Position numbers and translations under genes: made by a program. A DNA stretch of 5,289 bases from Sphingobacterium sp. UBA5670 (GTDB taxonomy: Bacteria; Bacteroidota; Bacteroidia; Sphingobacteriales; Sphingobacteriaceae): the NCBI RefSeq assembly GCF_002420705.1, contig NZ_DIIM01000021.1, forward strand, positions 653,855 through 659,143. Reading direction: 5' to 3'. The notes under the pieces were generated by a model. The model did not search any database. It worked only from the letters and a program-made list of their open reading frames with translations, and had not been told where the DNA came from. The number at the start of each line of letters is the position of its first letter. Position 1 is the first letter of the stretch. Below are positions 1-5,289 of this stretch, piece after piece.

Positions 1-1021
1 TATGATCGGGATCTTCGAGTCCATAAGATCCCCTTAAGACCAGCTGATCCTGCTCCATCAGATAAATGGCCCCATTGACACAGCTACCGTATGAGGTGAG
101 ATGCGCTAATGTAAGGGCTGTAAGCTCCTCCTGCAGTTTATTACCCATCAGCAGATTGCTGAGCTGCGTCAGTCCGACCTGATGCCAATTGTTGTTATTG
201 AGTGCATCAAATGAAGTTTTCAGCGACCGGGCCATTTCATTGAGTGATCCCGTCAAACTGCCCAGATCGTCCTGTTCGTCATCCTGTACCTGCATGTCAT
301 AATGCCCTGCAGCAATCTCCCTCGCGATGCGTTGTGTAATACTCAGCCGACGTTGGATTTCCTCATCTTTACGCTTCAGGTCATTCTGCAACTCTTCCCG
401 TTTAAAGAAATCTGCCCGCAGGCGGAAGTAAAAAAAGACGGTAATCAGTAGAGAAACCACCGCAGCCAACAAAACAAATATGGAGGTATAACCCGATGAA
501 CGTCCGAGTTCATCCGAACGCTTGTTCAGCAAAAATTCTTCTTTATCGATGATCTGGCCGATCAATACACGGCAGCTATCCATGTAAGTCTTCCCCTCTT
601 CGAGCTGGGAAACCGTCACCATGCCACCGCGTTTTTTGATATTGACGAGATTTTCAAGTCTATCTAAACGGGATTGCACAAGTGTAGATAAGGTATCGAT
701 TACCTGTTGCTGCTCGGGATTATCGGAAGTTAGATCGTGTGCGCGGCTCAGCGACTGGGGCAGCGACTGTAGACCGGTTTTATAAGGATCCAGAAACTTG
801 TCCATACCTGTCAGCAGGAAGCCGCGCTGGCCTGTTTCGGCATTCTGCAGATCCTGCAGAATCTTGTTGACACGACTCATGACCCGCCGGCTGTGATCGA
901 CCATCGCACTATTATGGATCTGCTTGCGAATACTCACATAAGAAGCCGTTGAACTTGCTAATAGTAACAACAGCGATATTCCAAAACCTATCTGTAGGTT
1001 TCTTAAAATAGTTTTAGGCAT
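1..1021 (-). CDS. CHASE3-HAMP-GAF sensor histidine kinase, N-terminal part (cut by window edge)
   Basis: Translating the minus strand from the ATG at 1021 gives 340 codons with no stop before the window edge, so only the N-terminus is present. Residues 9-29 form a first membrane helix. Residues about 35-175 are an extracytoplasmic CHASE3 sensor, recognised by the hallmark ETGQRGFLLTG at 62-72. Residues 181-200 are the second membrane helix. A charged helical linker follows (201-227), then a HAMP-like segment (228-270, with AAGHYDMQV, DDLGSL and NEMARSL), then the start of a GAF domain from about 286. This is the usual front half of large Bacteroidota hybrid histidine kinases. In that family HisKA, ATPase and often receiver domains come next, but none is visible here, so kinase activity is inferred. 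It would sense an unknown envelope signal. The start is preceded by GTTGAAAAAGC, with no Shine-Dalgarno motif. The domain calls are secure; the ligand is unknown. Confidence 0.88.
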   Translation of the reverse strand, partial: MPKTILRNLQIGFGISLLLLLASSTASYVSIRKQIHNSAMVDHSRRVMSRVNKILQDLQNAETGQRGFLLTGMDKFLDPYKTGLQSLPQSLSRAHDLTSDNPEQQQVIDTLSTLVQSRLDRLENLVNIKKRGGMVTVSQLEEGKTYMDSCRVLIGQIIDKEEFLLNKRSDELGRSSGYTSIFVLLAAVVSLLITVFFYFRLRADFFKREELQNDLKRKDEEIQRRLSITQRIAREIAAGHYDMQVQDDEQDDLGSLTGSLNEMARSLKTSFDALNNNNWHQVGLTQLSNLLMGNKLQEELTALTLAHLTSYGSCVNGAIYLMEQDQLVLRGSYGLEDPDH

Positions 1022-1159
1022 GCTTTTTCAACAATTGAGTTAAGACAGTGCCAACTGATGGTCTAGATGGCCGCCAAATATAAAAAATAGGAACCTATAT
1101 TAAATCTCGCCTCAGCCAGCCCAAACCATGTTACCGTATTTTAACAAAAAGTTGCGTAT
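1022..1159. other. Intergenic gap between oxidoreductase stop and sensor kinase start
   Basis: This 138-bp gap on the minus strand lies between the stop of the FAD protein and the start of the sensor kinase. It holds a promoter candidate for the kinase (described separately). I see no GC-rich hairpin with a U tract for termination of the upstream gene, so some read-through into the kinase is possible. Confidence 0.6.
1075..1104 (-). promoter_or_regulatory. Candidate Bacteroidota promoter for the sensor kinase
   Basis: Read on the minus strand, TATATTTG at 1082-1075 is an exact match to the Bacteroidota -7 consensus TAnnTTTG. Upstream, after 18 bp, is TTTA (1104-1101), one mismatch from the -33 consensus TTTG; the usual spacing is 19-21 bp. 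A start site about 6 nt downstream would leave a leader of roughly 48 nt before the ATG at 1021. The spacer contains a short inverted repeat, ATAGG-AA-CCTAT (1087-1098 on the plus strand), which could bind a regulator or be chance. The -7 match and position are seen directly; activity is inferred. Confidence 0.45.
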
Positions 1160-2875
1160 TTATCCCCCACCAGCGATCCTTCCGGCAATGATTTCAGAGG
1201 TCGCCGCGCAAAAGTCAAGACCCGAATAATCCGGGTTGTAGCCACCGATATAAGGGACAGCCATCATAAAAAGACGCTGACTGGAATGTCCGCTCTGGTC
1301 TACCAACTGGAAGTTGTCATCTATTTTCACCCCCGGTACCTGTAGAAAGATCGCACCGTCCGGCGCGACAAACATGTGGTCGTTGCCAGCCAATAATTCT
1401 TCCTTGGCGTGCTCCACCGAGCGGAAGCGCAAATAAGCCGGACTGATATTGCCGTTGTCGACCAGACTCTTAAAGGGAAAGTCTGCAAAGTCCAGCGGTC
1501 GTTGCCCTACACAATCCACAAAGGTGTTGTAATGCACCCTGCGTTCGATGCCCTGTTCATCGGTATAAAAATAATCAGCCCCCCTATCGCTGGCAGGTTC
1601 GACCCGGCTTTCATTTCCTACATGGACCACTTCCAGCCGCCTGGCATCGTATAGTGCCAACAGCTCACGGCCGGATCCTTGCGGCACAAAGGCAATGACA
1701 ATGGAAATCAGCGGCATCAACACCTTCTTTAAGCGGATCATATCTTCAGCGGACATGTATTTGGCAGGATAGTTTAAGGTGAAACTCAGGGCAGACAGCA
1801 CCTCTTTCCAGTAGATTGATTCCCTTCTTTTGATAGACTTTAGCGACTGAACATACTCCTGACGGAAGACTTCAAAGGCATCTTTCTGTTCCCTTAAACT
1901 GAGTACGACCTCCACAAAGTCCTCCAGACTAAGTTTTTCCACCATTGCATAGAAGTCGGGGTCTTTTTCTTTGAACTGTGCTTTAAAATTCCGCTCAAAC
2001 AAAAAATCAAGGGAAACGAAGCCCTCATTTTCCATTCTGTTCAATAGCAGTTCTTCCTCCGAAATCAAGAGATTATTGGCCAGGAACGGTTCTTCTTGAT
2101 GAAAACGGATAGCAGGCAAAAGCCCACTCCGCGTATGCATCCGCAATTTAAAATTTTCACTACCAGGATCGATCTGATAGCTCAGTTCGCCTGTTTCCAG
2201 ATATTCAAAAGATCCATTGTGGCGGGCTAGCGTCCGAATAGCGTCTATCGCTGTGAGTGAAGCACCCCGTATACCCACGGCATGGTCGGTCTTCAAAGCG
2301 AGCTTGGACGGTGGATAGGGCGATTCAAAATAATGTTCGACATTGCCTTCATGTCTGGTGGGCCACTTATGACCGGTACAGATAATGACCTTGTCGACTA
2401 TATGTGTCTCTGTGCTGCCAACGATGATTTTTACTTGAGATTGGCTTTCCATGTCCATGATATCGCTGACCTGACAGCCAAGGTAAACCTGCGTTTCAAT
2501 CCCTTTCGCATCGGCCTGTCGCTTCAGCAGCATAAACTGCTCCGACAAGTACCGGCCAAAAAGCAATCTCGGAACCACCTTATAACGATTAAAATCGTCC
2601 ACATCAATACCATAGGTACGGAGCGTCGCCTCCGAAAGCGTTTGAACAAATTCTTCGATGGTGGTGACTAGTGCCGGGATTTCATGATCCGAAACATTGG
2701 TCAGGTGTTCGGCTGTCGCACCTTCGTAGCTGTAAGGCATTCCTGCGCCCAATTGCTTGCGCGACTCGAAAATAGATATTTTGAGCCCTGCAATATTCTT
2801 TTCAATCAGTCTTTTGTACATAAACAGGCCACTGGGTCCACCCCCGATAATGGCTACATGGATATCTTGTTGCAT
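1160..2875 (-). CDS. FAD/NAD(P)-binding protein, NAD_binding_9 type (flavin-dependent oxidoreductase-like)
   Basis: This is a complete 571-residue protein from the ATG at 2875. The N-terminus is a Rossmann fold for FAD: VAIIGGGPSG at 7-16, with the acidic E37 ending the second strand (ISIFES). The segment LGAGMPYS (42-49) with HLTNVSDHEIP (57-67) is typical of the NAD_binding_9 family (PF13454). IICTGHKWP (164-172) is the ATG-like strand, and VGIRGASLTAIDAIRTL (200-216) looks like a second nucleotide-binding turn. A long, mostly helical, charged insert covers about 260-390. TFVDCVGQRPLDF (451-463) and the C-terminal MMAVPYIGGYNPDYSGLD (537-554) complete the flavin fold. There is no signal peptide, so it is probably cytoplasmic. 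The substrate is not recognisable. The reading frame extends upstream to a TTG at 2920, but the ATG puts the dinucleotide fold directly at the N-terminus as is usual, and a candidate -7 box overlaps that TTG. No neighbour suggests a pathway. Confidence 0.85.
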   Translation of the reverse strand: MQQDIHVAIIGGGPSGLFMYKRLIEKNIAGLKISIFESRKQLGAGMPYSYEGATAEHLTNVSDHEIPALVTTIEEFVQTLSEATLRTYGIDVDDFNRYKVVPRLLFGRYLSEQFMLLKRQADAKGIETQVYLGCQVSDIMDMESQSQVKIIVGSTETHIVDKVIICTGHKWPTRHEGNVEHYFESPYPPSKLALKTDHAVGIRGASLTAIDAIRTLARHNGSFEYLETGELSYQIDPGSENFKLRMHTRSGLLPAIRFHQEEPFLANNLLISEEELLLNRMENEGFVSLDFLFERNFKAQFKEKDPDFYAMVEKLSLEDFVEVVLSLREQKDAFEVFRQEYVQSLKSIKRRESIYWKEVLSALSFTLNYPAKYMSAEDMIRLKKVLMPLISIVIAFVPQGSGRELLALYDARRLEVVHVGNESRVEPASDRGADYFYTDEQGIERRVHYNTFVDCVGQRPLDFADFPFKSLVDNGNISPAYLRFRSVEHAKEELLAGNDHMFVAPDGAIFLQVPGVKIDDNFQLVDQSGHSSQRLFMMAVPYIGGYNPDYSGLDFCAATSEIIAGRIAGGG

Positions 2876-3079
2876 AGTATTAATTGCGCTGCCTGTATGA
2901 CAGTATCGGATCAATAACAAGGATAAAATGCAGAAAGTTTTAAAGGCTTTTATTCTTGCACAATAAAAAATGGGATAAATACGGGGGATGAATTAAATAC
3001 CTGATTCGCGGATTCTTCAAACGATCATTCGTCAGAGGCTGTTTTTCGAATAAACAAAATAATAATAAATAACAGTATT
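2876..3079. other. Divergent intergenic region
   Basis: These 204 bp separate the minus-strand FAD protein from the plus-strand DUF2383 gene, so promoters for both should lie here. The 30 bases before the ATG at 3080 are almost pure A/T. A short inverted repeat ACGA-TCAT-TCGT lies at 3021-3032. On the plus strand the nearest -7-like string is TATTCTTG at 2950-2957, far from the gene and with one mismatch, so I do not name a promoter for the plus-strand gene. Confidence 0.5.
2918..2925 (-). promoter_or_regulatory. Weak candidate -7 box for the FAD/NAD(P)-binding protein
   Basis: On the minus strand TATCCTTG matches the Bacteroidota -7 consensus TAnnTTTG except for one base. A start about 6 nt downstream would give a leader of about 35 nt to the ATG at 2875 and would exclude the upstream TTG codon from translation. 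No good TTTG -33 element is found at 19-21 bp (only TTTA at a 15-bp spacing), so this is a weak call. Confidence 0.25.
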
Positions 3080-3547
3080 ATGGAAAACAACATTAATAAT
3101 CCGGAAATCATCAACGACATCATCAAGATCAACAACGACCGCATCGAAGGTTATAAAAAGGCAATTGATCTGGCAAACAGTCATGGTTTAGATAAACTTA
3201 TCCCAACATTCGAAAAGTTTATTGGACAGTCGGAAGAATTTATTGCCGAACTAACGCCTTATGTGGAACTTGAGGGCAAAGAGGCTACGGACGGAACGAT
3301 GCTCAGCGGAAAGCTCTTCCGCGTCTGGATGGGCATCAAAGTAAATATTACCGGAGACGACGAAAGAAGTCTATTGGAAACTTGTGAGCAAGGTGAAGAT
3401 GCTTTCAAATCTACCTATCAAACAGCCTTGGCTGACGGATCGGAAGAACTTTCGCAAAACGTCCATAGCCTGATCAATACACAGCTCAGCAAACAGCTCG
3501 AAGCGCACAATATTATTAAAATGATGCGCGACAGCAAAACCATCTAA
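3080..3547 (+). CDS. PA2169/DUF2383 family four-helix-bundle (ferritin-like) protein
   Basis: This 155-residue protein has the layout of the DUF2383 family (PF09537; PA2169-type four-helix bundle, in the ferritin-like superfamily). It opens with INDIIKINNDRIEGYKKA (11-28), the family's typical first helix. A second helix follows (about 36-64: LDKLIPTFEKFIGQSEEFIAEL), then the GTMLSGKLFRVWMGIK segment (72-87), whose G-x-L-x-R-x-W pattern is characteristic. The third and fourth helices (about 96-118 and 124-150) include LLETCEQGEDAFKSTYQTAL. The length is normal for the family. There is no signal peptide or membrane helix, so it is cytoplasmic. Its biochemical role is not established; in my recollection relatives often occur with general-stress genes. 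The start has no Shine-Dalgarno, only an A/T-rich leader, which fits Bacteroidota translation. A strong terminator follows, so it is probably transcribed alone. Confidence 0.88.
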   Translation: MENNINNPEIINDIIKINNDRIEGYKKAIDLANSHGLDKLIPTFEKFIGQSEEFIAELTPYVELEGKEATDGTMLSGKLFRVWMGIKVNITGDDERSLLETCEQGEDAFKSTYQTALADGSEELSQNVHSLINTQLSKQLEAHNIIKMMRDSKTI

Positions 3548-3563
3548 TATTTTAAGTAGTAAT

Positions 3564-3629
3564 TTTTTCTTTTTCACAAAAAAATACCGAAGCCTACACC
3601 CCTTCGGTATTTTTTGTGAAAAAGAAAAA
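3564..3629. terminator. Strong bidirectional intrinsic terminator
   Basis: The core stem ATACCGAAG / CTTCGGTAT (3584-3592 with 3602-3610) encloses a 9-nt loop and runs directly into an A tract on the left and a T tract on the right. The outer arms also pair: CAC/GTG, TTTTT/AAAAA, C/G and TTTTT/AAAAA. The whole inverted repeat is thus about 28 bp with one bulged A. The hairpin plus T tract works in both directions. It lies 16 bp after the stop of the DUF2383 gene and separates it from the next gene. Confidence 0.9.
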
Positions 3630-3721
3630 GATCACTGTCACTCAAATAGTGTAAACGATGTAGCACAAGAAGACAATTACACGTTTGAACATAAAATCAT
3701 TCCCTAGTTTAAACAAAAAAA

Positions 3722-4066
3722 ATGAAAAAGATTCTTACAGGAATAACAGCAATTTTTATTTTATCGGCCGCGAGCTCCTGCAGCAGTCAAAAGCCGCAAA
3801 CAGCCAGCGAACAGCAGCTTTCTGAAAAAGAAGTCGTTGGAACTATCACAGCGATTGAAAACGGAAAAGATGGTTATATGGCAACCCTTACCGACAAAAA
3901 AGGCCAGAATGCCATTGTAACGATCAGCATCGTCAATTTACAGAAATCGGGTGGTACTTTCAAACGCTATGCTGTCGGTGATGTAATCCGTGCCAAAGGC
4001 AACTTTTGGAAAGATGATGCCGGCATTGTCCATATTACAGCACAAGATGTAAGGCAAGTTAACTGA
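3722..4066 (+). CDS. Small lipoprotein with an OB-fold-like domain
   Basis: This 114-residue protein starts with a lipoprotein signal peptide: MKK, a hydrophobic stretch (4-16) and a lipobox ASSC with the lipidated cysteine at 20. The residues after the cysteine (SSQKP) have no acidic cluster of the kind that sends Bacteroidota lipoproteins to the cell surface, so a periplasm-facing anchor is more likely. After a Q/S/E-rich linker (21-36), residues about 37-113 alternate as five predicted strands: EVVGTITAIENG, YMATLTDKKG, NAIVTISIVNLQ, DVIRAKGNFWKDD and IVHITAQDVRQV. That order suggests a small OB-fold barrel like the tRNA_anti-like or BOF families. Ligand and function are unknown; nucleic-acid binding should not be assumed for an envelope protein. 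The ATG is preceded by an A-rich run without a Shine-Dalgarno. Terminator-like hairpins on both sides suggest a single-gene unit. Confidence 0.75.
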   Translation: MKKILTGITAIFILSAASSCSSQKPQTASEQQLSEKEVVGTITAIENGKDGYMATLTDKKGQNAIVTISIVNLQKSGGTFKRYAVGDVIRAKGNFWKDDAGIVHITAQDVRQVN

Positions 4067-4068
4067 TT

Positions 4069-4130
4069 ACTTCAGTGCACCCCATTAATTTGCTAAACTG
4101 CAAATAAATGGGGTGCACTTGCTCCGAAGT
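4069..4130. terminator. Large hairpin after the OB-fold lipoprotein, possible terminator
   Basis: A perfect 13-bp inverted repeat, AGTGCACCCCATT (4074-4086) with AATGGGGTGCACT (4107-4119), continues after one A-A mismatch as ATTTGC/GCAAAT (4088-4093 with 4100-4105), closing on a 6-nt loop. An outer ACTTC/GAAGT pair (4069-4073 with 4126-4130) adds five more pairs across a 6-nt bulge. It starts 3 bp after the stop codon, the position of a terminator. However, the main stem is not followed by a U tract; only TTTT at 4130-4133 comes after the outer arm. It may instead protect the 3' end of the mRNA or be a repeat-family element. Confidence 0.6.
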
Positions 4131-4324
4131 TTTAAAAAACTATAAATCAGGATAAGAACAAAAAAATAAAACGGTAATAATACTTCGAAACCTCGCCTAT
4201 GTTACTCATAAATTTATCTGCATAATTATCCCGAATAAAATGCAATATCCAGGCAATTAACATCATCCAGACCAATGATTGTTAGTTTTCATAAAAATGA
4301 AAAAAGGAGTGCGATCGAACTTGA

Positions 4325-4369
4325 CGTCTCTTAAATATCATTTCTGAGTAATAATAAATTTTAAAGACG
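4325..4369. repeat. Imperfect inverted repeat upstream of the phosphoesterase promoter
   Basis: CGTCT-(C)-TTAAA at 4325-4335 pairs with TTTAAAGACG at 4360-4369, giving 10 bp with a single bulged C around a 24-nt AT-rich loop. It lies immediately upstream of the 13-bp palindrome. It is upstream of the likely start of transcription of the phosphoesterase, so if it matters there it acts as DNA. AT-rich inverted repeats also arise by chance. Confidence 0.35.
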
Positions 4370-4370
4370 A

Positions 4371-4383
4371 GAGGTTAAACCTC
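4371..4383. promoter_or_regulatory. 13-bp palindrome GAGGTTAAACCTC, candidate operator
   Basis: GAGGTT-A-AACCTC is a perfect inverted repeat with 6-bp arms and one central base. Relative to the -7 box at 4403-4410 it is centred about 39 bp upstream of the inferred transcription start, so it covers the place where a -33 element would lie. That placement fits either an activator site replacing a poor -33 element or a repressor operator. The regulator is not identifiable. Confidence 0.45.
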
Positions 4384-4402
4384 CCATTAGATCATTAAAA
4401 CT

Positions 4403-4410
4403 TACTTTTG
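4403..4410 (+). promoter_or_regulatory. -7 box of candidate phosphoesterase promoter
   Basis: TACTTTTG is an exact match to the Bacteroidota -7 consensus TAnnTTTG, 28 bp before the ATG at 4439. The inferred start near 4416 leaves a leader of about 22 nt. There is no TTTG at the expected -33 spacing of 19-21 bp; the palindrome GAGGTTAAACCTC occupies that position instead. Confidence 0.5.
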
Positions 4411-4438
4411 AGTTCAAAAAGTCAACAAAAGAATTCAA

Positions 4439-5248
4439 ATGAAGAAGCTTTATAAATTTCTCTCGCTAACTACCTTTCCACTCCTAATCCATGGCTGCAA
4501 CATGTTTGATGTACATCCTTACTCTGGTAAAATTGATGGAAGAAAACATATCAACGCAGATAATATGATTAAGATAGAACACGATTATGCTAATCAGGAT
4601 ACGATCCGATACGCATTCATCAGTGATTCGCAACGATGGCACGACGAACTTGACGATTTTGTAAAAATAGTCAACCATAGAAATGATATTGATTTCATTA
4701 TACACGGCGGCGACATCAGCGATTTCGGTCTTACCAAAGAATTTTTATGGCAACGTGATATTCTAGAGAAACTGAAACAGCCTTATGTCGCTCTTTTGGG
4801 AAATCACGATTGCCTCGCCAATGGTGAAGAGATCTTCGAACAAGTATTTGGTACGCCCAATTATAGTTTTATTGCGGGCAAAACAAAATTTTTATGTTTA
4901 AATACCAATGCATTGGAATCCGACTACTCCAATCCCGTTCCGGACTTTTCATTTATAGCGCGTGAGCGCCTGCTAGATACTGCGCGTTTTAAACAAACGG
5001 TTGTGGTCATGCATGCCAGACCCACTTCTGACCAGTTCAATAATAATGTATCCTCCGTCTTCCAGTATAGTATAAAACAATTCCCGAAGCTCCTTTATTG
5101 CACCAATGGTCATGATCACATCTATCAAGAAGAAGATATTTTTAAAGATGGCATCATCTATTATGGCACTCCAAATATCGGTAAACGTCAATTTCTAATT
5201 TTTACAATCACAAAGGACCGCTATACCCATGAACTTGTTTCCTACTAA
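4439..5248 (+). CDS. Calcineurin-like metallophosphoesterase, lipoprotein
   Basis: This 269-residue protein has a lipoprotein signal peptide (MKK, hydrophobic 8-17, lipobox IHGC with cysteine 20). The following NMFDVH lacks a surface-export acidic cluster, so it is probably anchored facing the periplasm. The calcineurin-like metal-binding motifs appear in order: D63 in ISDSQ, GGD at 90-92, GNHD at 121-124, H192 in VVMHARP, and GHDH at 224-227. These residues normally bind two metal ions for phosphoester hydrolysis. In the first motif the usual D-x-H is D-S-Q, so glutamine replaces a metal-ligand histidine; I recall this as a variant in some branches rather than proof of inactivity. The length fits a single catalytic domain without accessory domains. 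The substrate is unknown. A promoter with a palindrome lies just upstream, and no gene follows in the window. Base composition is more AT-rich than in the minus-strand genes. Confidence 0.88.
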   Translation: MKKLYKFLSLTTFPLLIHGCNMFDVHPYSGKIDGRKHINADNMIKIEHDYANQDTIRYAFISDSQRWHDELDDFVKIVNHRNDIDFIIHGGDISDFGLTKEFLWQRDILEKLKQPYVALLGNHDCLANGEEIFEQVFGTPNYSFIAGKTKFLCLNTNALESDYSNPVPDFSFIARERLLDTARFKQTVVVMHARPTSDQFNNNVSSVFQYSIKQFPKLLYCTNGHDHIYQEEDIFKDGIIYYGTPNIGKRQFLIFTITKDRYTHELVSY

Positions 5249-5289
5249 ATCAAAAACACGACCTTTCACGTTTATTGCGCTTTTTTTTT
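5249..5289. other. Downstream flank ending in a T run at the window edge
   Basis: After the stop there are 41 bases ending in GCGC and nine Ts. A T run here could belong to a terminator, but I see no stable stem before it: only ACG/CGT-sized pairings. The edge of the window prevents a decision. Confidence 0.3.

Larger units (their letters stand above)
4067..4438. other. 372-bp AT-rich non-coding stretch with structured elements
   Basis: No open reading frame of convincing length or family fills this gap. It holds the large hairpin at 4069-4130, a small inverted repeat AGTTTT-AA-AAAACT (4128-4141), an imperfect 10-bp inverted repeat at 4325-4369, a 13-bp palindrome at 4371-4383 and a promoter for the phosphoesterase. 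I see nothing identifiable between about 4142 and 4324. Confidence 0.6.

Noticed and set aside
1409..1654. Plus-strand reading frame of 81 codons inside the flavoprotein gene
   Set aside because: It lies wholly antisense to a clear coding gene and shows no recognisable domain or start signal.
2282..2671. Plus-strand reading frame of 129 codons inside the flavoprotein gene
   Set aside because: It is antisense to the conserved FAD-binding region, whose protein sequence explains the base pattern.
2684..2917. Plus-strand reading frame of 77 codons over the 5' end of the flavoprotein gene
   Set aside because: It is antisense to the Rossmann motif region and has no family resemblance.
3371..3577. 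Minus-strand reading frame of 68 codons
   Set aside because: It overlaps the DUF2383 gene and begins within the terminator arm; its Lys/Leu-rich start is simply the A/T tract translated.
3684..3712. Possible promoter TTTG ... TAGTTTAA before the OB-fold lipoprotein
   Set aside because: The -7 string has two mismatches, the spacer is only 17 bp, and the start would fall at or next to the start codon.
4297..4347. Possible 16-residue leader peptide starting MKKGVRSN
   Set aside because: The stop comes well before the inferred transcription start of the phosphoesterase, there is no regulatory codon pattern, and the length is within chance.
4484..4705. Minus-strand reading frame of 73 codons in the phosphoesterase gene
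   Set aside because: It is a shadow of a gene with intact catalytic motifs.
4973..5191. Minus-strand reading frame of 72 codons in the phosphoesterase gene
   Set aside because: It is antisense to the H192 and GHDH motifs, which are clearly the real coding sense.
5255..5289. Possible terminator ending in nine Ts after the phosphoesterase
   Set aside because: No stem longer than about 3 bp can be drawn before the T run, and the window ends there.

Overview
The window looks like chromosomal DNA of a Bacteroidota bacterium, most likely a Sphingobacterium- or Pedobacter-like member of the Sphingobacteriaceae. The basis is the protein families present (a CHASE3/HAMP/GAF sensor of the Bacteroidota type, a DUF2383 four-helix-bundle protein, two lipoproteins with short lipoboxes), two exact matches to the Bacteroidota -7 promoter box TAnnTTTG, and start codons preceded by A/T-rich sequence rather than a Shine-Dalgarno motif. 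The genus is inference.

Left part, minus strand: positions 1-1021 hold the N-terminal 340 codons of a large membrane sensor kinase, cut by the window edge. A 138-bp gap carries a good promoter candidate for it. Upstream, at 1160-2875 on the same strand, lies a complete 571-residue FAD/NAD(P)-binding protein of the NAD_binding_9 type. No clear terminator separates the two, but the kinase seems to have its own promoter.

Middle: a 204-bp divergent region (2876-3079) separates the minus-strand pair from three plus-strand genes. These are a DUF2383/PA2169-type four-helix-bundle protein (3080-3547), a small OB-fold-like lipoprotein (3722-4066) and a calcineurin-like metallophosphoesterase lipoprotein (4439-5248). 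The three are unlikely to form one operon. A strong bidirectional hairpin terminator follows the first, a large hairpin without an adjacent U tract follows the second, and a 372-bp AT-rich non-coding stretch with its own promoter precedes the third.

The window reads as a set of separately transcribed sensing, envelope and stress-type genes rather than one pathway. I found no CRISPR array, tRNA, rRNA, insertion sequence or recognisable defence system, and no convincing undescribed system. The best leads are regulatory: a 13-bp palindrome sitting where the -33 element of the phosphoesterase promoter should be, and the structured non-coding DNA at 4069-4383.
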